From an uncultured Caulobacterales bacterium (GTDB taxonomy: Bacteria; Pseudomonadota; Alphaproteobacteria; Caulobacterales; Caulobacteraceae): DNA of 64,000 nucleotides. Shown piece after piece: positions 20,152-30,193 of this stretch. The notes beneath the pieces are model-generated. The model did not search any database and was not told the DNA's origin. It saw only the letters and a list, made by a program, of their open reading frames with translations. Position 1 is the stretch's first letter. Every line of letters begins with the position of its first letter. The stretch covers positions 124,001 through 188,000 of the forward strand of contig CAISEP010000016.1 in the NCBI GenBank assembly GCA_903884425.1. The letters are read 5' to 3'. Position numbers and translations under genes: made by a program.

Positions 20152-20768
20152 CGGCCGGTCAGCGCGATCTGCACGAGGGCGGCGACCAGGGCCAGCACCA
20201 GCCCCACCCACAGGCGCGGCCCGACCAGCAGCATCAGCATCGGCCGGGTCGGGAACGAGAAGGTGGTGGCAGTGGCGGCGATCTTGAACGGATGGATCTC
20301 GCGGAAGGCCGGGTCGCCGGCCAGCCGCATCATGTCCCGGCGGCTGCGGTAGCGCATGTAGCCGACCAGGGTCCAGCCGGGATCGGCCGTCGTGTTCCAG
20401 GCATCCACGTATCCCCCCACCGGCCGCGCGGCCAGGGCCGGGTGCCCGCCCCGCAGGAACAGCCTGCGCATGAACGGCCCCGTATAGCGCGCCAGCATGT
20501 CGCGTCCGCGCACGGGCTGGCCTGTGAAGGGATCGGGCACCTCGCCTGCCTGCACCTTCACCAGGTTCAGCATGAAGAACTCCCGGCCGTCGTCCCGGGC
20601 GAGGAAGTCCTCCACCACGGCCAGGTCGTTGTGCCGGTCCGCCCCCGTCGCCCGGGCCTGTTCGAGGAAGGCGTCGATCTCCGTCCGGCGGAGCGGGCCG
20701 CGCCAGTTGTCATACCAGCCGCGGAACAGGGCATAGAGCCCGGCGGCGACGATCCAGATCCAGAGCAC
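20148..20768 (-). CDS. hypothetical membrane protein, DUF1330-like core flanked by TM helices (tentative)
   Basis: N-terminal TM, FFMLNLVKV...GGHP...MRYRSRRDMMRLAGDPAFREIHPFKIAAT, C-terminal TMs. Confidence 0.5.
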   Translation of the reverse strand: MLWIWIVAAGLYALFRGWYDNWRGPLRRTEIDAFLEQARATGADRHNDLAVVEDFLARDDGREFFMLNLVKVQAGEVPDPFTGQPVRGRDMLARYTGPFMRRLFLRGGHPALAARPVGGYVDAWNTTADPGWTLVGYMRYRSRRDMMRLAGDPAFREIHPFKIAATATTFSFPTRPMLMLLVGPRLWVGLVLALVAALVQIALTGR

Positions 20769-20836
20769 GGCGATCCCTCCCCAAGTGTCGGGAAGGATTT
20801 GACACGTTACGCGCCACTAATTCAATGGGCCTCTCA

Positions 20837-21733
20837 TCAGGGCCCCTCGACGGCTATGCCCCGGCGGCGGAGCAGGGCGGGCAGGCTGTCGGGTCCCACC
20901 AGATTGGTGATGCCCACCACCACCAGCACCTTGCGGTCCCCGCCGGTCAGGCGGGCGATCTCGTCGGCCCACAGGCGGTGGCGCTCCACCACGAAGGGAC
21001 CGTAGCTCCTCGGGGCCCGGGCGTGGAAGGGTTGCACCACCTCCCGCTCGATCCGGGGAAGGTCGCCGGCCAGCCAGTCGGCAAGCTCCGGCTCCAGGGT
21101 GTCGATGCCCTGCTCCCGGCGGCTCATGGCGAATTCCAGGTCGGCGATCTGCTCGTCTCGCGGGGAGGCGGCCAGGGCCTGCAGGTCATGCACCACCGTG
21201 TCGAAGGCATGGACCCGCACGCCCTTCTGCATGTGCGCCTTCACATAGCGCTCCACCCCATTGCGGTCCTTGTCCTTCGTCTTCTCCCCGAAGGCAAAGG
21301 TCAGGGTCAGGTCCGCCCACCAGGGCTGCATCGGCTCGATCTTCGCCGCCGGGACGCCGAGCCTGACCTCCAGCCGCTTCAGCCGCGCCCGGCCCTCCGG
21401 CGACAGCAGCGGCGACAGGGTCTCCCCCCGGGGCAGGTTGCCCTGCATGCTGATGATGCCGAACAGGCGAAGCGTGGTCAGCGGGCCGGGCTTGTCCGGG
21501 CTCTCGAACCAGATGTCGTCGGCCTGGGCCAGGGCCGCGTCGAAGGCCGGGGTCCGCCAGCCCCCCTCCAGCGGCGCATTGGGGGAGGAGCCGAACAGGG
21601 TGATCTCCGCCCCGTGGGCGCCGCGGATCTTCCACACCGGCGGCGCAGCCGAGGCCGCCCCGGCACCGGACACGGCCAGGCTGAACAGCAGGGCCAGAGG
21701 CCAACGCCAACTCATCGTCATCTTCCCAGACAT
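20837..21733 (-). CDS. TraB/GumN family protein with signal peptide
   Basis: PPVWKIRGAHGAEITLFGSSPN...; VLVVVGITNLVGPDSLPALLRRRG. Confidence 0.8.
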   Translation of the reverse strand: MSGKMTMSWRWPLALLFSLAVSGAGAASAAPPVWKIRGAHGAEITLFGSSPNAPLEGGWRTPAFDAALAQADDIWFESPDKPGPLTTLRLFGIISMQGNLPRGETLSPLLSPEGRARLKRLEVRLGVPAAKIEPMQPWWADLTLTFAFGEKTKDKDRNGVERYVKAHMQKGVRVHAFDTVVHDLQALAASPRDEQIADLEFAMSRREQGIDTLEPELADWLAGDLPRIEREVVQPFHARAPRSYGPFVVERHRLWADEIARLTGGDRKVLVVVGITNLVGPDSLPALLRRRGIAVEGP

Positions 21734-21788
21734 CCCCGGTGATCGTCGCGCAATGAACTACGGACGCAACCGCGCCCGGGATGCACCC

Positions 21789-22640
21789 TCATCTCTGGCA
21801 GACCCGGCAGAAGAAGGTGGAGCGTCCGCCCTGCACGATCCGCTGCACCGTGCCGCGGCAGCCCGGTGTGGGACAAGGGGCGTCCTCGCGCCCATAGACG
21901 CGGAAGGTGTGCTGGAAATAGCCCAGCGCCCCGTCGGCATCGCGGAAGTCCCGCAGGGTCGAGCCTCCGGCCTCGATGGCCTCGGCCAGCACCTCGCGGA
22001 CGACCTCCACCAGCCGGGCGATGCGCTTCGGGGCCAGTTCCCCGGCAGGCTTTCGCGGATCGATCCCGGCCCGGTGCAGGGCCTCGCACACATAGATGTT
22101 GCCCAGACCCGCCACGGTGCGCTGGTCCAGCAGCAGGGTCTTCACCCCCTGGGACCGGTCGGCGAAGGCGGCCCGCAGGTGGGCGGCGTCGAACAGGGGG
22201 CCCAGCGGCTCCGGCCCCAGGCTGCGGAACCAGGGACTGTCGTCCAGCCGGTCGGTGGGGATCAGGTCCATGTAGCCGAACCGCCGGGCATCGTTGTAGG
22301 AGATCGTCGTCCCCGCATCGGTCACCAGCACCACATGGGTGTGCTTCGGATCCGCACCGGCGGCATGATGGAAGGCCCCCGGCGTCGCCCCCTCGATGGT
22401 GAAGCGCCCGGTCATGCCCAGATGCGCCACCAGGGTCTCGCCCGTGTCCAGGGCCGCCAGCAGGTACTTGGCCCGGCGGTCCAGCCGCTCGATCCGCGCG
22501 CCGGTGAGCCGGGCGACGAAGTCCTCGGGCAGGGGAAAGCGCAGGTCCGGCCGTCGCTGCTCGACCCGGGTCAGCCGGGCCCCGGACAGGTGCGGGGCCA
22601 GACCCCGGCGGACGGTTTCAACCTCGGGAAGCTCAGGCAT
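21789..22640 (-). CDS. mutM: formamidopyrimidine-DNA glycosylase
   Basis: MPELPEVETVRRGL; LLDQRTVAGLGNIYVCEALHRAGIDPRK; C-terminal zinc finger (CPTPGC...CRVCQR). Confidence 0.97.
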   Translation of the reverse strand: MPELPEVETVRRGLAPHLSGARLTRVEQRRPDLRFPLPEDFVARLTGARIERLDRRAKYLLAALDTGETLVAHLGMTGRFTIEGATPGAFHHAAGADPKHTHVVLVTDAGTTISYNDARRFGYMDLIPTDRLDDSPWFRSLGPEPLGPLFDAAHLRAAFADRSQGVKTLLLDQRTVAGLGNIYVCEALHRAGIDPRKPAGELAPKRIARLVEVVREVLAEAIEAGGSTLRDFRDADGALGYFQHTFRVYGREDAPCPTPGCRGTVQRIVQGGRSTFFCRVCQR

Positions 22641-22772
22641 GGACCGGACTTAGGGCCCCGCGGTGCCCCCGTCCAGCGCGGAGCCGAATGGCCTTCGAAT
22701 TCCCCCGGCATGATCCTGCCGGAGGGAGGGGATAACGGAGATTTTCATTGCTGAATCCCGCCGGATTCGCCA

Positions 22773-25700
22773 TTGCTCCGCGGCATGACCCTGCGTGCCA
22801 CAGACAGACTTTCCCTCGAGGCCCTCGGGCGGATCGACGGGGAAAAATACCAGGATGAACGGGAGGCGGTGGCCGGCCTGCTGGCCCGGACGCCCCTGGA
22901 CACCGAGGCCCGCCGCCGGATCGCCGCGGAGGCCGCCGACCTGGTCCGCGGAGCGCGGGCGGCCTCGACCCGCAACGGGGTGGTCGAAAGTTTCCTGCAG
23001 GAATTCTCCCTCGGCACGCGGGAGGGGCTGGCCCTCATGTGCCTGGCCGAGGCCCTGCTGCGCACCCCCGACGACGAGACCCGCGACCGGCTGATCGCCG
23101 AGAAGATCGGCTCGGCGGACTGGGCGTCCCATGCGGGGCAGTCCGACAGCGTGTTCGTCAATGCCTCCACCTGGGGCCTGATGCTCACCGGCAAGCTGGT
23201 GGAGGTGGACGACGATGCCCGCCGGGACCTGCCGGGGTTCCTGAAGCGCCTGGCCGGTCGTCTGGGGGAGCCTGTGATCCGCCGCGCCGTCGCCAGCGCC
23301 GTGCGGATCATGGGGGAGCAGTTCGTGCTGGGCCAGACCATCGACGCGGCGCTCGCCCGGGCGAAGCGGGAGGGGTTCCTGTGCTCCTTCGACATGCTGG
23401 GCGAGGGGGCGCGCACCGCCGCCGACGCCGCCCGCTACGAGCGCATCTATGCCGAGGCCATTGCCCGGGTGGGGGAACGCCGGGGCACGGCGGGGCCCGA
23501 GGACGGTCACGGGGTGTCGGTGAAGCTGTCGGCCCTGTCCCCCCGCTACGAGGCCACCCAGGAGGCCCGGGTGTTCGAGGAGCTCTATCCCCGGGTGCTG
23601 CGCCTGGCCCTGATCGCCCGGCAATACGACATGAACTACGCCATCGATGCGGAGGAGGCGGACCGGCTGGTCCTGTCCCTGAAGCTGATCGAGCGGCTGG
23701 CGGCGGAACCGGCGCTGGGCAACTGGACCGGCCTCGGGGTCGTGGTGCAGGCCTACCAGAAGCGCAGCCCCCGTGTGATCGCCCATGTGGCGGACCTCGC
23801 CCGGCGCACGGGGCGGCGGCTGATGGTGCGGCTGGTGAAGGGGGCCTACTGGGATGCGGAGATCAAGCGCGCCCAGGTGATGGGACGGCCCGACTATCCG
23901 GTCTGGACCACCAAGCCGGCCACGGACCTCGCCTATCTGGTCTGCGCCCGGGCCCTGATCGACGCGGCCCCCCACCTCTATGCCCAGTTCGCCACCCACA
24001 ATGCCCATACCCTGGCCGCGGTGCGGCACATGGCCGACGCGGCCGGCGTGCGGATCGAGCACCAGCGCCTGCACGGCATGGGCGAGACCCTCTATCAGGC
24101 GGCCGCGACCCGCTATGGCCCGATCACCGTGCGGGCCTATGCCCCCGTGGGCGGGCACGAGGACCTGCTGCCCTATCTGGTGCGCCGCCTGCTGGAAAAC
24201 GGGGCCAACACCTCCTTCGTCCACGCCCTGACCGACGAGCGGGTCCCGGCGGAACGGGTCGCCGCCGATCCGATCACGGCGGTGGAGGCCCAGCCCGACC
24301 GCCACCCCCGCCTGCCGATCCCCCGGGACATCTACGGTCCGTCCCGCTTCAATTCCCAGGGAGATGACATGAGCCTCGAGGTCGATCGCGCGCGGCTGGT
24401 CGCCGCGGCCAGCACCCTGTCCGGACAGCCCCTCGAGGCCGGACCGATCCTTGGCGGACGGCCGGTGGAGACGGCGGCGCGAGTGGCCGTGCGCTCCCCC
24501 AATGCCCGCGGCCGGATCATCGGCCATGTGCGCGATGCCTGCGCCGACGACATCGACCAGGCCTTTGCCCGGGCCCGGAAGGCCCAGCCGGGCTGGGACC
24601 GCCTGGGGGGCGCGGGCCGGGCCCCGGTGCTGCGCGCCATGGGCGATGCCCTGGAAGCGGCCCGGGAGCGCCTGTGCGCGCTTGCCGTGCTGGAGGCGGG
24701 CAAGACCTGGCCCGACGCCGTGGCCGAGGTGCGGGAGGCCGTGGACTTCTGCCGCTACTATGCCGCGGAGGCCGAGCGCCTGTTCGCCGGCCCCGCCGAG
24801 CTGCGCGGTCCCGTGGGGGAGGTCAACACCCACCAGCTGCACGGCCGGGGGGTGTTCGTCTGCATCAGCCCCTGGAACTTCCCCCTGGCCATCTTCACCG
24901 GCCAGATCGCGGCGGCCCTGGCGGCGGGCAATGCCGTCCTGGCCAAGCCGGCGGAACAGACGCCCCTGATCGCCGCCGAGGCTGTGCGCCTGTTCCATGG
25001 GGCGGGGCTCGATCCGGACCTGCTGGCCCTGCTGCCCGGACCGGGGGAGACGGTGGGCGCGGCCCTGACCGCCCATGCGGGCCTCGACGGGGTCGCCTTC
25101 ACCGGGGGCACGGAGACCGCCTGGGCCATCAACCGCACCCTGGCGGCGCGGCGGGGGCCGATCGTGCCCTTCATCGCCGAGACCGGCGGGCTGAACGGCA
25201 TGTTCGTGGACACCTCCGCCCTCCGGGAACAGGTGATCGACGACGTGATCGTGTCCGCCTTCGGCTCCGCCGGACAGCGGTGCTCCGCCCTGCGGCTGCT
25301 GTTCCTGCCCCACGACACGGCGGACACGGTGATCGAGGGCCTGCGCGGGGCCATGGATGCCCTGGTGGTGGGCGACCCCGCCGACCCGGCCACGGATGTG
25401 GGCCCGGTGATCGACGAGGACGCCCTGGCCGCGCTGCAGGCCCATGCCACCCGCCTGCAAGGGGAGGCCACCCACCTGCACCGGACGGCCGCCCACGGCC
25501 CGGCGGACGGGCTGTACTTCGCCCCGCTGCTGGCGGAGATCCCGTCCCTGGACCTGATCGAGCGGGAGGTGTTCGGCCCGATCCTGCACGTCCTGCGCTA
25601 TGATCCGGAACACATGGAGGCCACCGCCGCGGCCCTGGCGGACAAGGGCTACGGCCTGACCCTGGGCATCCATTCCCGCCTCGACAGCTTTGCCGAGAAG

Positions 25701-25910
25701 GTCCAGCGGCTGGTGCCGGCGGGCAATGTCTATGTGAACCGCTCCATCATCGGCGCGGTGGTCGGCGTCCAGCCCTTCGGCGGGGAGGGCCTGTCCGGCA
25801 CCGGGCCCAAGGCCGGGGGGCCCTTTGCCCTCATCCGCTATGCCAGCGAGCGGGCGGTGAGCGTCAATATCGCGGCCCAGGGGGGCGATCCCGCACTTTT
25901 GAACCTTTGA
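22773..25910 (+). CDS. putA: bifunctional proline dehydrogenase / L-glutamate gamma-semialdehyde dehydrogenase
   Basis: PRODH motifs VKGAYWDAEIKRAQ...; ALDH motifs CISPWNFPLAIFTGQIAAALAAGNAVLAKPAEQT, SAGQRCSALR; start may be the internal ATG 22785. Confidence 0.95.
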   Translation: MLRGMTLRATDRLSLEALGRIDGEKYQDEREAVAGLLARTPLDTEARRRIAAEAADLVRGARAASTRNGVVESFLQEFSLGTREGLALMCLAEALLRTPDDETRDRLIAEKIGSADWASHAGQSDSVFVNASTWGLMLTGKLVEVDDDARRDLPGFLKRLAGRLGEPVIRRAVASAVRIMGEQFVLGQTIDAALARAKREGFLCSFDMLGEGARTAADAARYERIYAEAIARVGERRGTAGPEDGHGVSVKLSALSPRYEATQEARVFEELYPRVLRLALIARQYDMNYAIDAEEADRLVLSLKLIERLAAEPALGNWTGLGVVVQAYQKRSPRVIAHVADLARRTGRRLMVRLVKGAYWDAEIKRAQVMGRPDYPVWTTKPATDLAYLVCARALIDAAPHLYAQFATHNAHTLAAVRHMADAAGVRIEHQRLHGMGETLYQAAATRYGPITVRAYAPVGGHEDLLPYLVRRLLENGANTSFVHALTDERVPAERVAADPITAVEAQPDRHPRLPIPRDIYGPSRFNSQGDDMSLEVDRARLVAAASTLSGQPLEAGPILGGRPVETAARVAVRSPNARGRIIGHVRDACADDIDQAFARARKAQPGWDRLGGAGRAPVLRAMGDALEAARERLCALAVLEAGKTWPDAVAEVREAVDFCRYYAAEAERLFAGPAELRGPVGEVNTHQLHGRGVFVCISPWNFPLAIFTGQIAAALAAGNAVLAKPAEQTPLIAAEAVRLFHGAGLDPDLLALLPGPGETVGAALTAHAGLDGVAFTGGTETAWAINRTLAARRGPIVPFIAETGGLNGMFVDTSALREQVIDDVIVSAFGSAGQRCSALRLLFLPHDTADTVIEGLRGAMDALVVGDPADPATDVGPVIDEDALAALQAHATRLQGEATHLHRTAAHGPADGLYFAPLLAEIPSLDLIEREVFGPILHVLRYDPEHMEATAAALADKGYGLTLGIHSRLDSFAEKVQRLVPAGNVYVNRSIIGAVVGVQPFGGEGLSGTGPKAGGPFALIRYASERAVSVNIAAQGGDPALLNL

Positions 25911-25981
25911 CGCCACAAAGTGACCGACATTGCACGTTTGACATGAGGTCACGGAAATCTGACGTCGGGGGTCGGCACCAC

Positions 25982-26488
25982 ATGGCCATGGGTCACGTTC
26001 GCACGGAGGGTCTTGGCCTTTGTACCCTGGCGGCATTGATCGGGGCCGGACTGATCCTGGCCGGCTGCGAGACGATCGCGCCGGCCGTGCCGCCCACCAA
26101 GGCCGACTGCGACGAGCTGATCCGGGTCTATGCCAAGACCCGCCGGGATGCGGTCAATCTGAAGGAATGGACGGACCGGGACTGGGACCGGGACCTGAAG
26201 ACCTGGGACACCAAGGGCACCGGCCGCATCGACCGCAGCGCGTGGAACGCCTCGGCCCTGAAGCTGATCGCGGAAAATCCCGGCGATGCCTCCCTGAAGC
26301 GCATCCTGCGGGAGTCGAACAAGCTGTTCGACCGGATCGACCAGGGCCACAAGGGCTATCTGAACCGCCACGATTTCGAGAAGGACTCCGCCGCCACCTT
26401 CAACCGGCAGGACCGGAACCACGATGGCTGGGTGACCCGGGCGGAGTGTATGGCCGAAGGCTCCACCCCGCCGCCGGTGAAGCCGTAG
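25982..26488 (+). CDS. EF-hand-like lipoprotein
   Basis: lipobox LILAGC; DTKGTGRIDRSAW, DQGHKGYLNRHDFE, DRNHDGWVTRAE loops. Confidence 0.7.
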   Translation: MAMGHVRTEGLGLCTLAALIGAGLILAGCETIAPAVPPTKADCDELIRVYAKTRRDAVNLKEWTDRDWDRDLKTWDTKGTGRIDRSAWNASALKLIAENPGDASLKRILRESNKLFDRIDQGHKGYLNRHDFEKDSAATFNRQDRNHDGWVTRAECMAEGSTPPPVKP

Positions 26489-26494
26489 GGGGCC

Positions 26495-28018
26495 TCAGCT
26501 GGCGAGCCGCATCTGCCGCTTGCGTTCCACCGACGAGGGGATGCGCAGGGCCTCGCGGTACTTGGCCACGGTCCGCCGCGCGATCTCGATGCCGGAGGCC
26601 TTGAGGATCTCGACGATCCGGTCGTCGGACAGGACGCCCTCGTCCCCGTAGCGACCGTCGGCCTCCCCGTCGATCAGCTGCTTGATCTTGTGCCGCACGG
26701 ACTCCGCCGAATGGGCCTCGCCCCCGTCGGAGGAGGCGATGGAGGAGGTGAAGAAGAACTTCAGCTCGAACAGGCCCCGGGGCGTGGCGATGTACTTGTT
26801 GGAGGTCACCCGGCTGACGGTGGATTCGTGCATGCCGATGGCGTCGGCCACGGTCTTCAGGTTCAGGGGGCGCAGATGCTCGACCCCGAAGGCCAGGAAG
26901 GCGTCCTGCTGGCGGACGATCTCGCTGGACACCTTCAGGATGGTGCGGGCCCGCTGGTCCAGGCTCTTCACCAGCCAGTTGGCGGAGGCGAGGCAGTCGG
27001 ACACGAAGCTCTTCTCCGCCTCGGTCCGCGACGCCCGGGCCACCTGGGTGTGATAGCGCTGGTCCACCAGCAGCCGGGGCAGGGTGTCGCTGTTCAGGTC
27101 GATCCGCCAGCCGCCATAGCCGTCCTCGCGCACGAACACGTCGGGCACCACGGTCTGCACCGGGGTGGAGCCGAAGGCGGCACCGGGGCGCGGGGTCAGG
27201 CCCCGAAGCTCCGCGGCCATGTCCCGCAGGTCCTCGTCATCCACCCCGCAGATGCGGCGCAGGGCGGCGAAATCCCGCCTGGCCAGCAGGTCCAGGTGGT
27301 CCAGCAGGGCCTGCATGGCCGGGTCCAGCCGGTCGCGGTCGGCCAGTTGCAGCATCAGGCATTCGCGGACATCCCGGGCGAAGACGCCCACGGGATCGAA
27401 GCCCTGCAACTGCTTCAGCACGGCCTCCACCAGGGATTCGCTGCAGCCCAGGCGGGCGGCCACCTCCCCGGCTTCCAGGCGCAGATACCCCCCCTCGTCC
27501 ACCCCGTCGATCAGGATCACGGCAATGGCCCGCTCGGCGGGGGTCAGGCGCAGGACCTGCAGCTGTTCGGTGAGGTGATCGGCGAGGGTGAGCTCCCGGG
27601 TCAGAACCCCTTCGAGGCCGTCGGCCTCCATGTCCCCGCCGCCGCCGTTGCCGGCCCGGGACCAGTCCACCGTCCCGCCCACATCGGCGGCGGGCTGGGC
27701 GGCCCCGGCATCGCCGGTGGCATAGTCGCCGGGCGCGCAGTCGTGCACGTCGTCGGGGCGGGCGTCGAGCTCGGCCTCTGCCCGTCCGGGGGTCTCGGTC
27801 ATGGAATAGGTGTCGTCGCCGGAGACATCGTCCGACGGTTCCGCTGCCTCGCCTTGCGGCTCCTCGCGGGCCAGCAGCGGGTTCTTCTCCAGCTCCTGCT
27901 CGACGAAGACCTCGAGTTCGAGATTGGAGAGCTGCAGCAGCTTGATGGCCTGCTGCAGCTGCGGCGTGATGACCAGACTCTGGCCCTGCCGGAATTCTAG
28001 ACGCGCACCAAGCGCCAT
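26495..28018 (-). CDS. rpoN: RNA polymerase sigma-54 factor
   Basis: LEFRQGQSLVITPQLQQAIKLLQLSNLELE; RRTVAKYREALRIPSSVERKRQ (RpoN box). Confidence 0.97.
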   Translation of the reverse strand: MALGARLEFRQGQSLVITPQLQQAIKLLQLSNLELEVFVEQELEKNPLLAREEPQGEAAEPSDDVSGDDTYSMTETPGRAEAELDARPDDVHDCAPGDYATGDAGAAQPAADVGGTVDWSRAGNGGGGDMEADGLEGVLTRELTLADHLTEQLQVLRLTPAERAIAVILIDGVDEGGYLRLEAGEVAARLGCSESLVEAVLKQLQGFDPVGVFARDVRECLMLQLADRDRLDPAMQALLDHLDLLARRDFAALRRICGVDDEDLRDMAAELRGLTPRPGAAFGSTPVQTVVPDVFVREDGYGGWRIDLNSDTLPRLLVDQRYHTQVARASRTEAEKSFVSDCLASANWLVKSLDQRARTILKVSSEIVRQQDAFLAFGVEHLRPLNLKTVADAIGMHESTVSRVTSNKYIATPRGLFELKFFFTSSIASSDGGEAHSAESVRHKIKQLIDGEADGRYGDEGVLSDDRIVEILKASGIEIARRTVAKYREALRIPSSVERKRQMRLAS

Positions 28019-28087
28019 GTCTGACGCGCCTCCCTGCCGGCCGACCGAATCGCTACGATCCCATCATCGGGGGCAAGGCATTAAGGT

Positions 28088-28891
28088 TCAGTTGAACGTG
28101 TCGCCCAGATAGACCCGGCGCACTTCCGGGTCGGCCAGCACGGCCTCCGGCGGCCCTTCGAACAGCACCTCGCCCGCATGGATGATCGAGGCCCGGTCGG
28201 TGATCTGCAGGGTCTCGCGCACATTGTGGTCGGTGATCAGCACGCCGATCCCCTGGGACTTCAGATAGCCGATGACGTCGCGGATATCGCTGATGGCCAG
28301 GGGGTCGATGCCGGCAAAGGGCTCGTCCAGCAGCATGAAGGCCGGTTCGGTGGCCAGCGCCCGGGCGATCTCGCAGCGCCGCCGCTCCCCCCCGGACAGG
28401 GCCGAGGCCGGGGCGTCCCGCAGATGCGAGATGTGCAGCTCCTCCAGCAGCCGCGCCACGGTGTTCCGCGCCGCGACGGGGTCCGGCTCGCGCATCTCCA
28501 CCACGGCCATGACGTTCTCCGCCACGCTCATCCCGCGGAAGATGGAGGCTTCCTGCGGCAGGTAGCCCACCCCCATCCGCGCCCGCTGGAACATGGGCAG
28601 GGGGGTGATGTCCTCCCCGTCCAGATAGATCGAGCCGTAGTCCGCCGGGATCAGGCCGGTGATCATGTAGAAGCAGGTGGTCTTGCCCGCACCATTGGGG
28701 CCGAGAAGGCCCACCACCTCGCCCCGGGACAGTTGCAGCGACACGCTGCGCACCACGGCCCGGGTCCCGAAGGACTTGCCGATCCGGTCCACGTGCAGAC
28801 CCGTGTCCGCGATCGCCACCGGCGCACCGGCCGGGGCCCGGTGATCCGGATCCGGCAGGGTGCTCAGCGAGGGAAGGGAGGTCTCGGCCAT
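28088..28891 (-). CDS. lptB: LPS export ABC transporter ATP-binding protein
   Basis: LLGPNGAGKTTCFYMITGL; ALSGGERRRCEIARALA; LLDEPFAGIDPLA; start chosen at MAETS. Confidence 0.95.
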   Translation of the reverse strand: MAETSLPSLSTLPDPDHRAPAGAPVAIADTGLHVDRIGKSFGTRAVVRSVSLQLSRGEVVGLLGPNGAGKTTCFYMITGLIPADYGSIYLDGEDITPLPMFQRARMGVGYLPQEASIFRGMSVAENVMAVVEMREPDPVAARNTVARLLEELHISHLRDAPASALSGGERRRCEIARALATEPAFMLLDEPFAGIDPLAISDIRDVIGYLKSQGIGVLITDHNVRETLQITDRASIIHAGEVLFEGPPEAVLADPEVRRVYLGDTFN

Positions 28892-28898
28892 GGGGCGG

Positions 28899-29528
28899 TC
28901 AGGGCTTGGCAGGGGCGGTGCCAGGCGCCGGGGCGGTGTTGGGGTAGAAGACCCCGCGGACCCGGCCCTTTTCCTGGTTGGTGGTGGCATAGAGGGTGGA
29001 ATGGCCGGTCTTCTGCTCGATCACCAGCTTCTCGCCCTTCACCACGTTCTTGTCCTGCACCATGACGACATTGCCGGTCATGGTGACCGTGTCGGCCACG
29101 GCGTCATAGGTGGCGTGGTTGCCCTGGGCCTTCTGGGTCTCGGTCACGAAATAGACCGGGCCCTCGGCCTCCATCCGCTGGATACGGCCCATTTCCGGCC
29201 CACCCGCCTGCTGCCGGGGCTGGCCGTTGTCGGCGAAGTAGACGGTCAGCCGGGGGGTGAGCAGCTTGTCGCCCCCCTGGATGGCGATGACATTGCCTTC
29301 GAAGACGGTGAGATGCTGCTGCTGGAAGGTCTCGTTGCGGTCAGAGGTGATGTCCACCGGCCCGCCCTCGTTGGAGAAGCCGAAACCACCCCCGCCGGCC
29401 TTGGCCTTCGAGGCCGGTGCCGCGGTTGCGGCGGCCCCGGCGGTCTGGGCCAGCAGCGGGCCCGCCGACAGCAGGAGGCCCCCGGCCGCCAGGGCCGACG
29501 CGATCCGGAGGGGGATACGGTTCATCAT
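28899..29528 (-). CDS. lptA: LPS transport periplasmic protein LptA
   Basis: OstA-like VFEGNVIAIQGGDKLLTPRLTVYF...; between lptC and lptB. Confidence 0.85.
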   Translation of the reverse strand: MMNRIPLRIASALAAGGLLLSAGPLLAQTAGAAATAAPASKAKAGGGGFGFSNEGGPVDITSDRNETFQQQHLTVFEGNVIAIQGGDKLLTPRLTVYFADNGQPRQQAGGPEMGRIQRMEAEGPVYFVTETQKAQGNHATYDAVADTVTMTGNVVMVQDKNVVKGEKLVIEQKTGHSTLYATTNQEKGRVRGVFYPNTAPAPGTAPAKP

Positions 29529-30184
29529 CGCTGTTCCTGTTGATTCACCAGATGCGTGTGCACCTGGCCCACAAACACCACATGGTCGCCCTTGGAGTCC
29601 ACTGAATAGGTCTGGGCGTCCACATGCCCCATGGGACCGTCGCCGGTCACGGCCGTGTCGCCCCGGATCGTGTCCTGCTGGATGTTGATCTCCGCATGTT
29701 CGCTGACGAAGCGGTTGCCGGCTCCGTCGTCGAACACCACGTGCCCGCTCATGTACAGCATCTTGGTGTCGTCGAAATAGAGGCCGTTCCGACCGGTGAC
29801 CCGCCGGGGCTGCGGGCCGGTCTCGTTGGCCAGGGTCAGGTCCGGCAGGACCAGGGTCACCTTGTTCGGATCGGTCCCGTCCCGGGTCGCCTCCTTCGCC
29901 ACCAGGACGAAGGACCGGTCGTGTCCGTCCCGCCCGTGGAAGCGGGCATTGGACATGTGCACCGTACCCGCCGCCCCGCTGGCGGCGTTCAGCGCCGTCA
30001 GCACGGCCCGCACCCCGACCCAGCCCAGCAGCATGGCCACCAGCAGTCCCATGGCCGCCGGCAGGGCCCGCCGCAGGACGCGGATACGCTGCGACCGCCG
30101 CCGCCAGTGGGCGAGGGACGCCCGGCGCGCCCCCGGCCGTGCGGCGGGGGCGTCCGTGTCGGGCTCGGCCGCGGCGGCGTTCAT
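29525..30184 (-). CDS. lptC: LPS export system protein LptC
   Basis: single N-terminal TM, LptC-like beta region; 4-bp overlap with lptA. Confidence 0.85.
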   Translation of the reverse strand: MNAAAAEPDTDAPAARPGARRASLAHWRRRSQRIRVLRRALPAAMGLLVAMLLGWVGVRAVLTALNAASGAAGTVHMSNARFHGRDGHDRSFVLVAKEATRDGTDPNKVTLVLPDLTLANETGPQPRRVTGRNGLYFDDTKMLYMSGHVVFDDGAGNRFVSEHAEINIQQDTIRGDTAVTGDGPMGHVDAQTYSVDSKGDHVVFVGQVHTHLVNQQEQR

Positions 30185-30193
30185 GTCCGGTCC

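Noticed and set aside
22705-22722. CCGGCA-tgatcc-TGCCGG between mutM and putA as an operator
   Set aside because: Short GC-only palindrome, common by chance here; no supporting promoter elements or second site.
25938-25966. TTGACA upstream of the EF-hand lipoprotein as a sigma-70 promoter
   Set aside because: No acceptable -10 at 16-18 bp spacing.
22650-26036. 1128-aa minus-strand ORF opposite putA
   Set aside because: Same shadow-ORF signature, no recognisable motifs, full overlap with putA.
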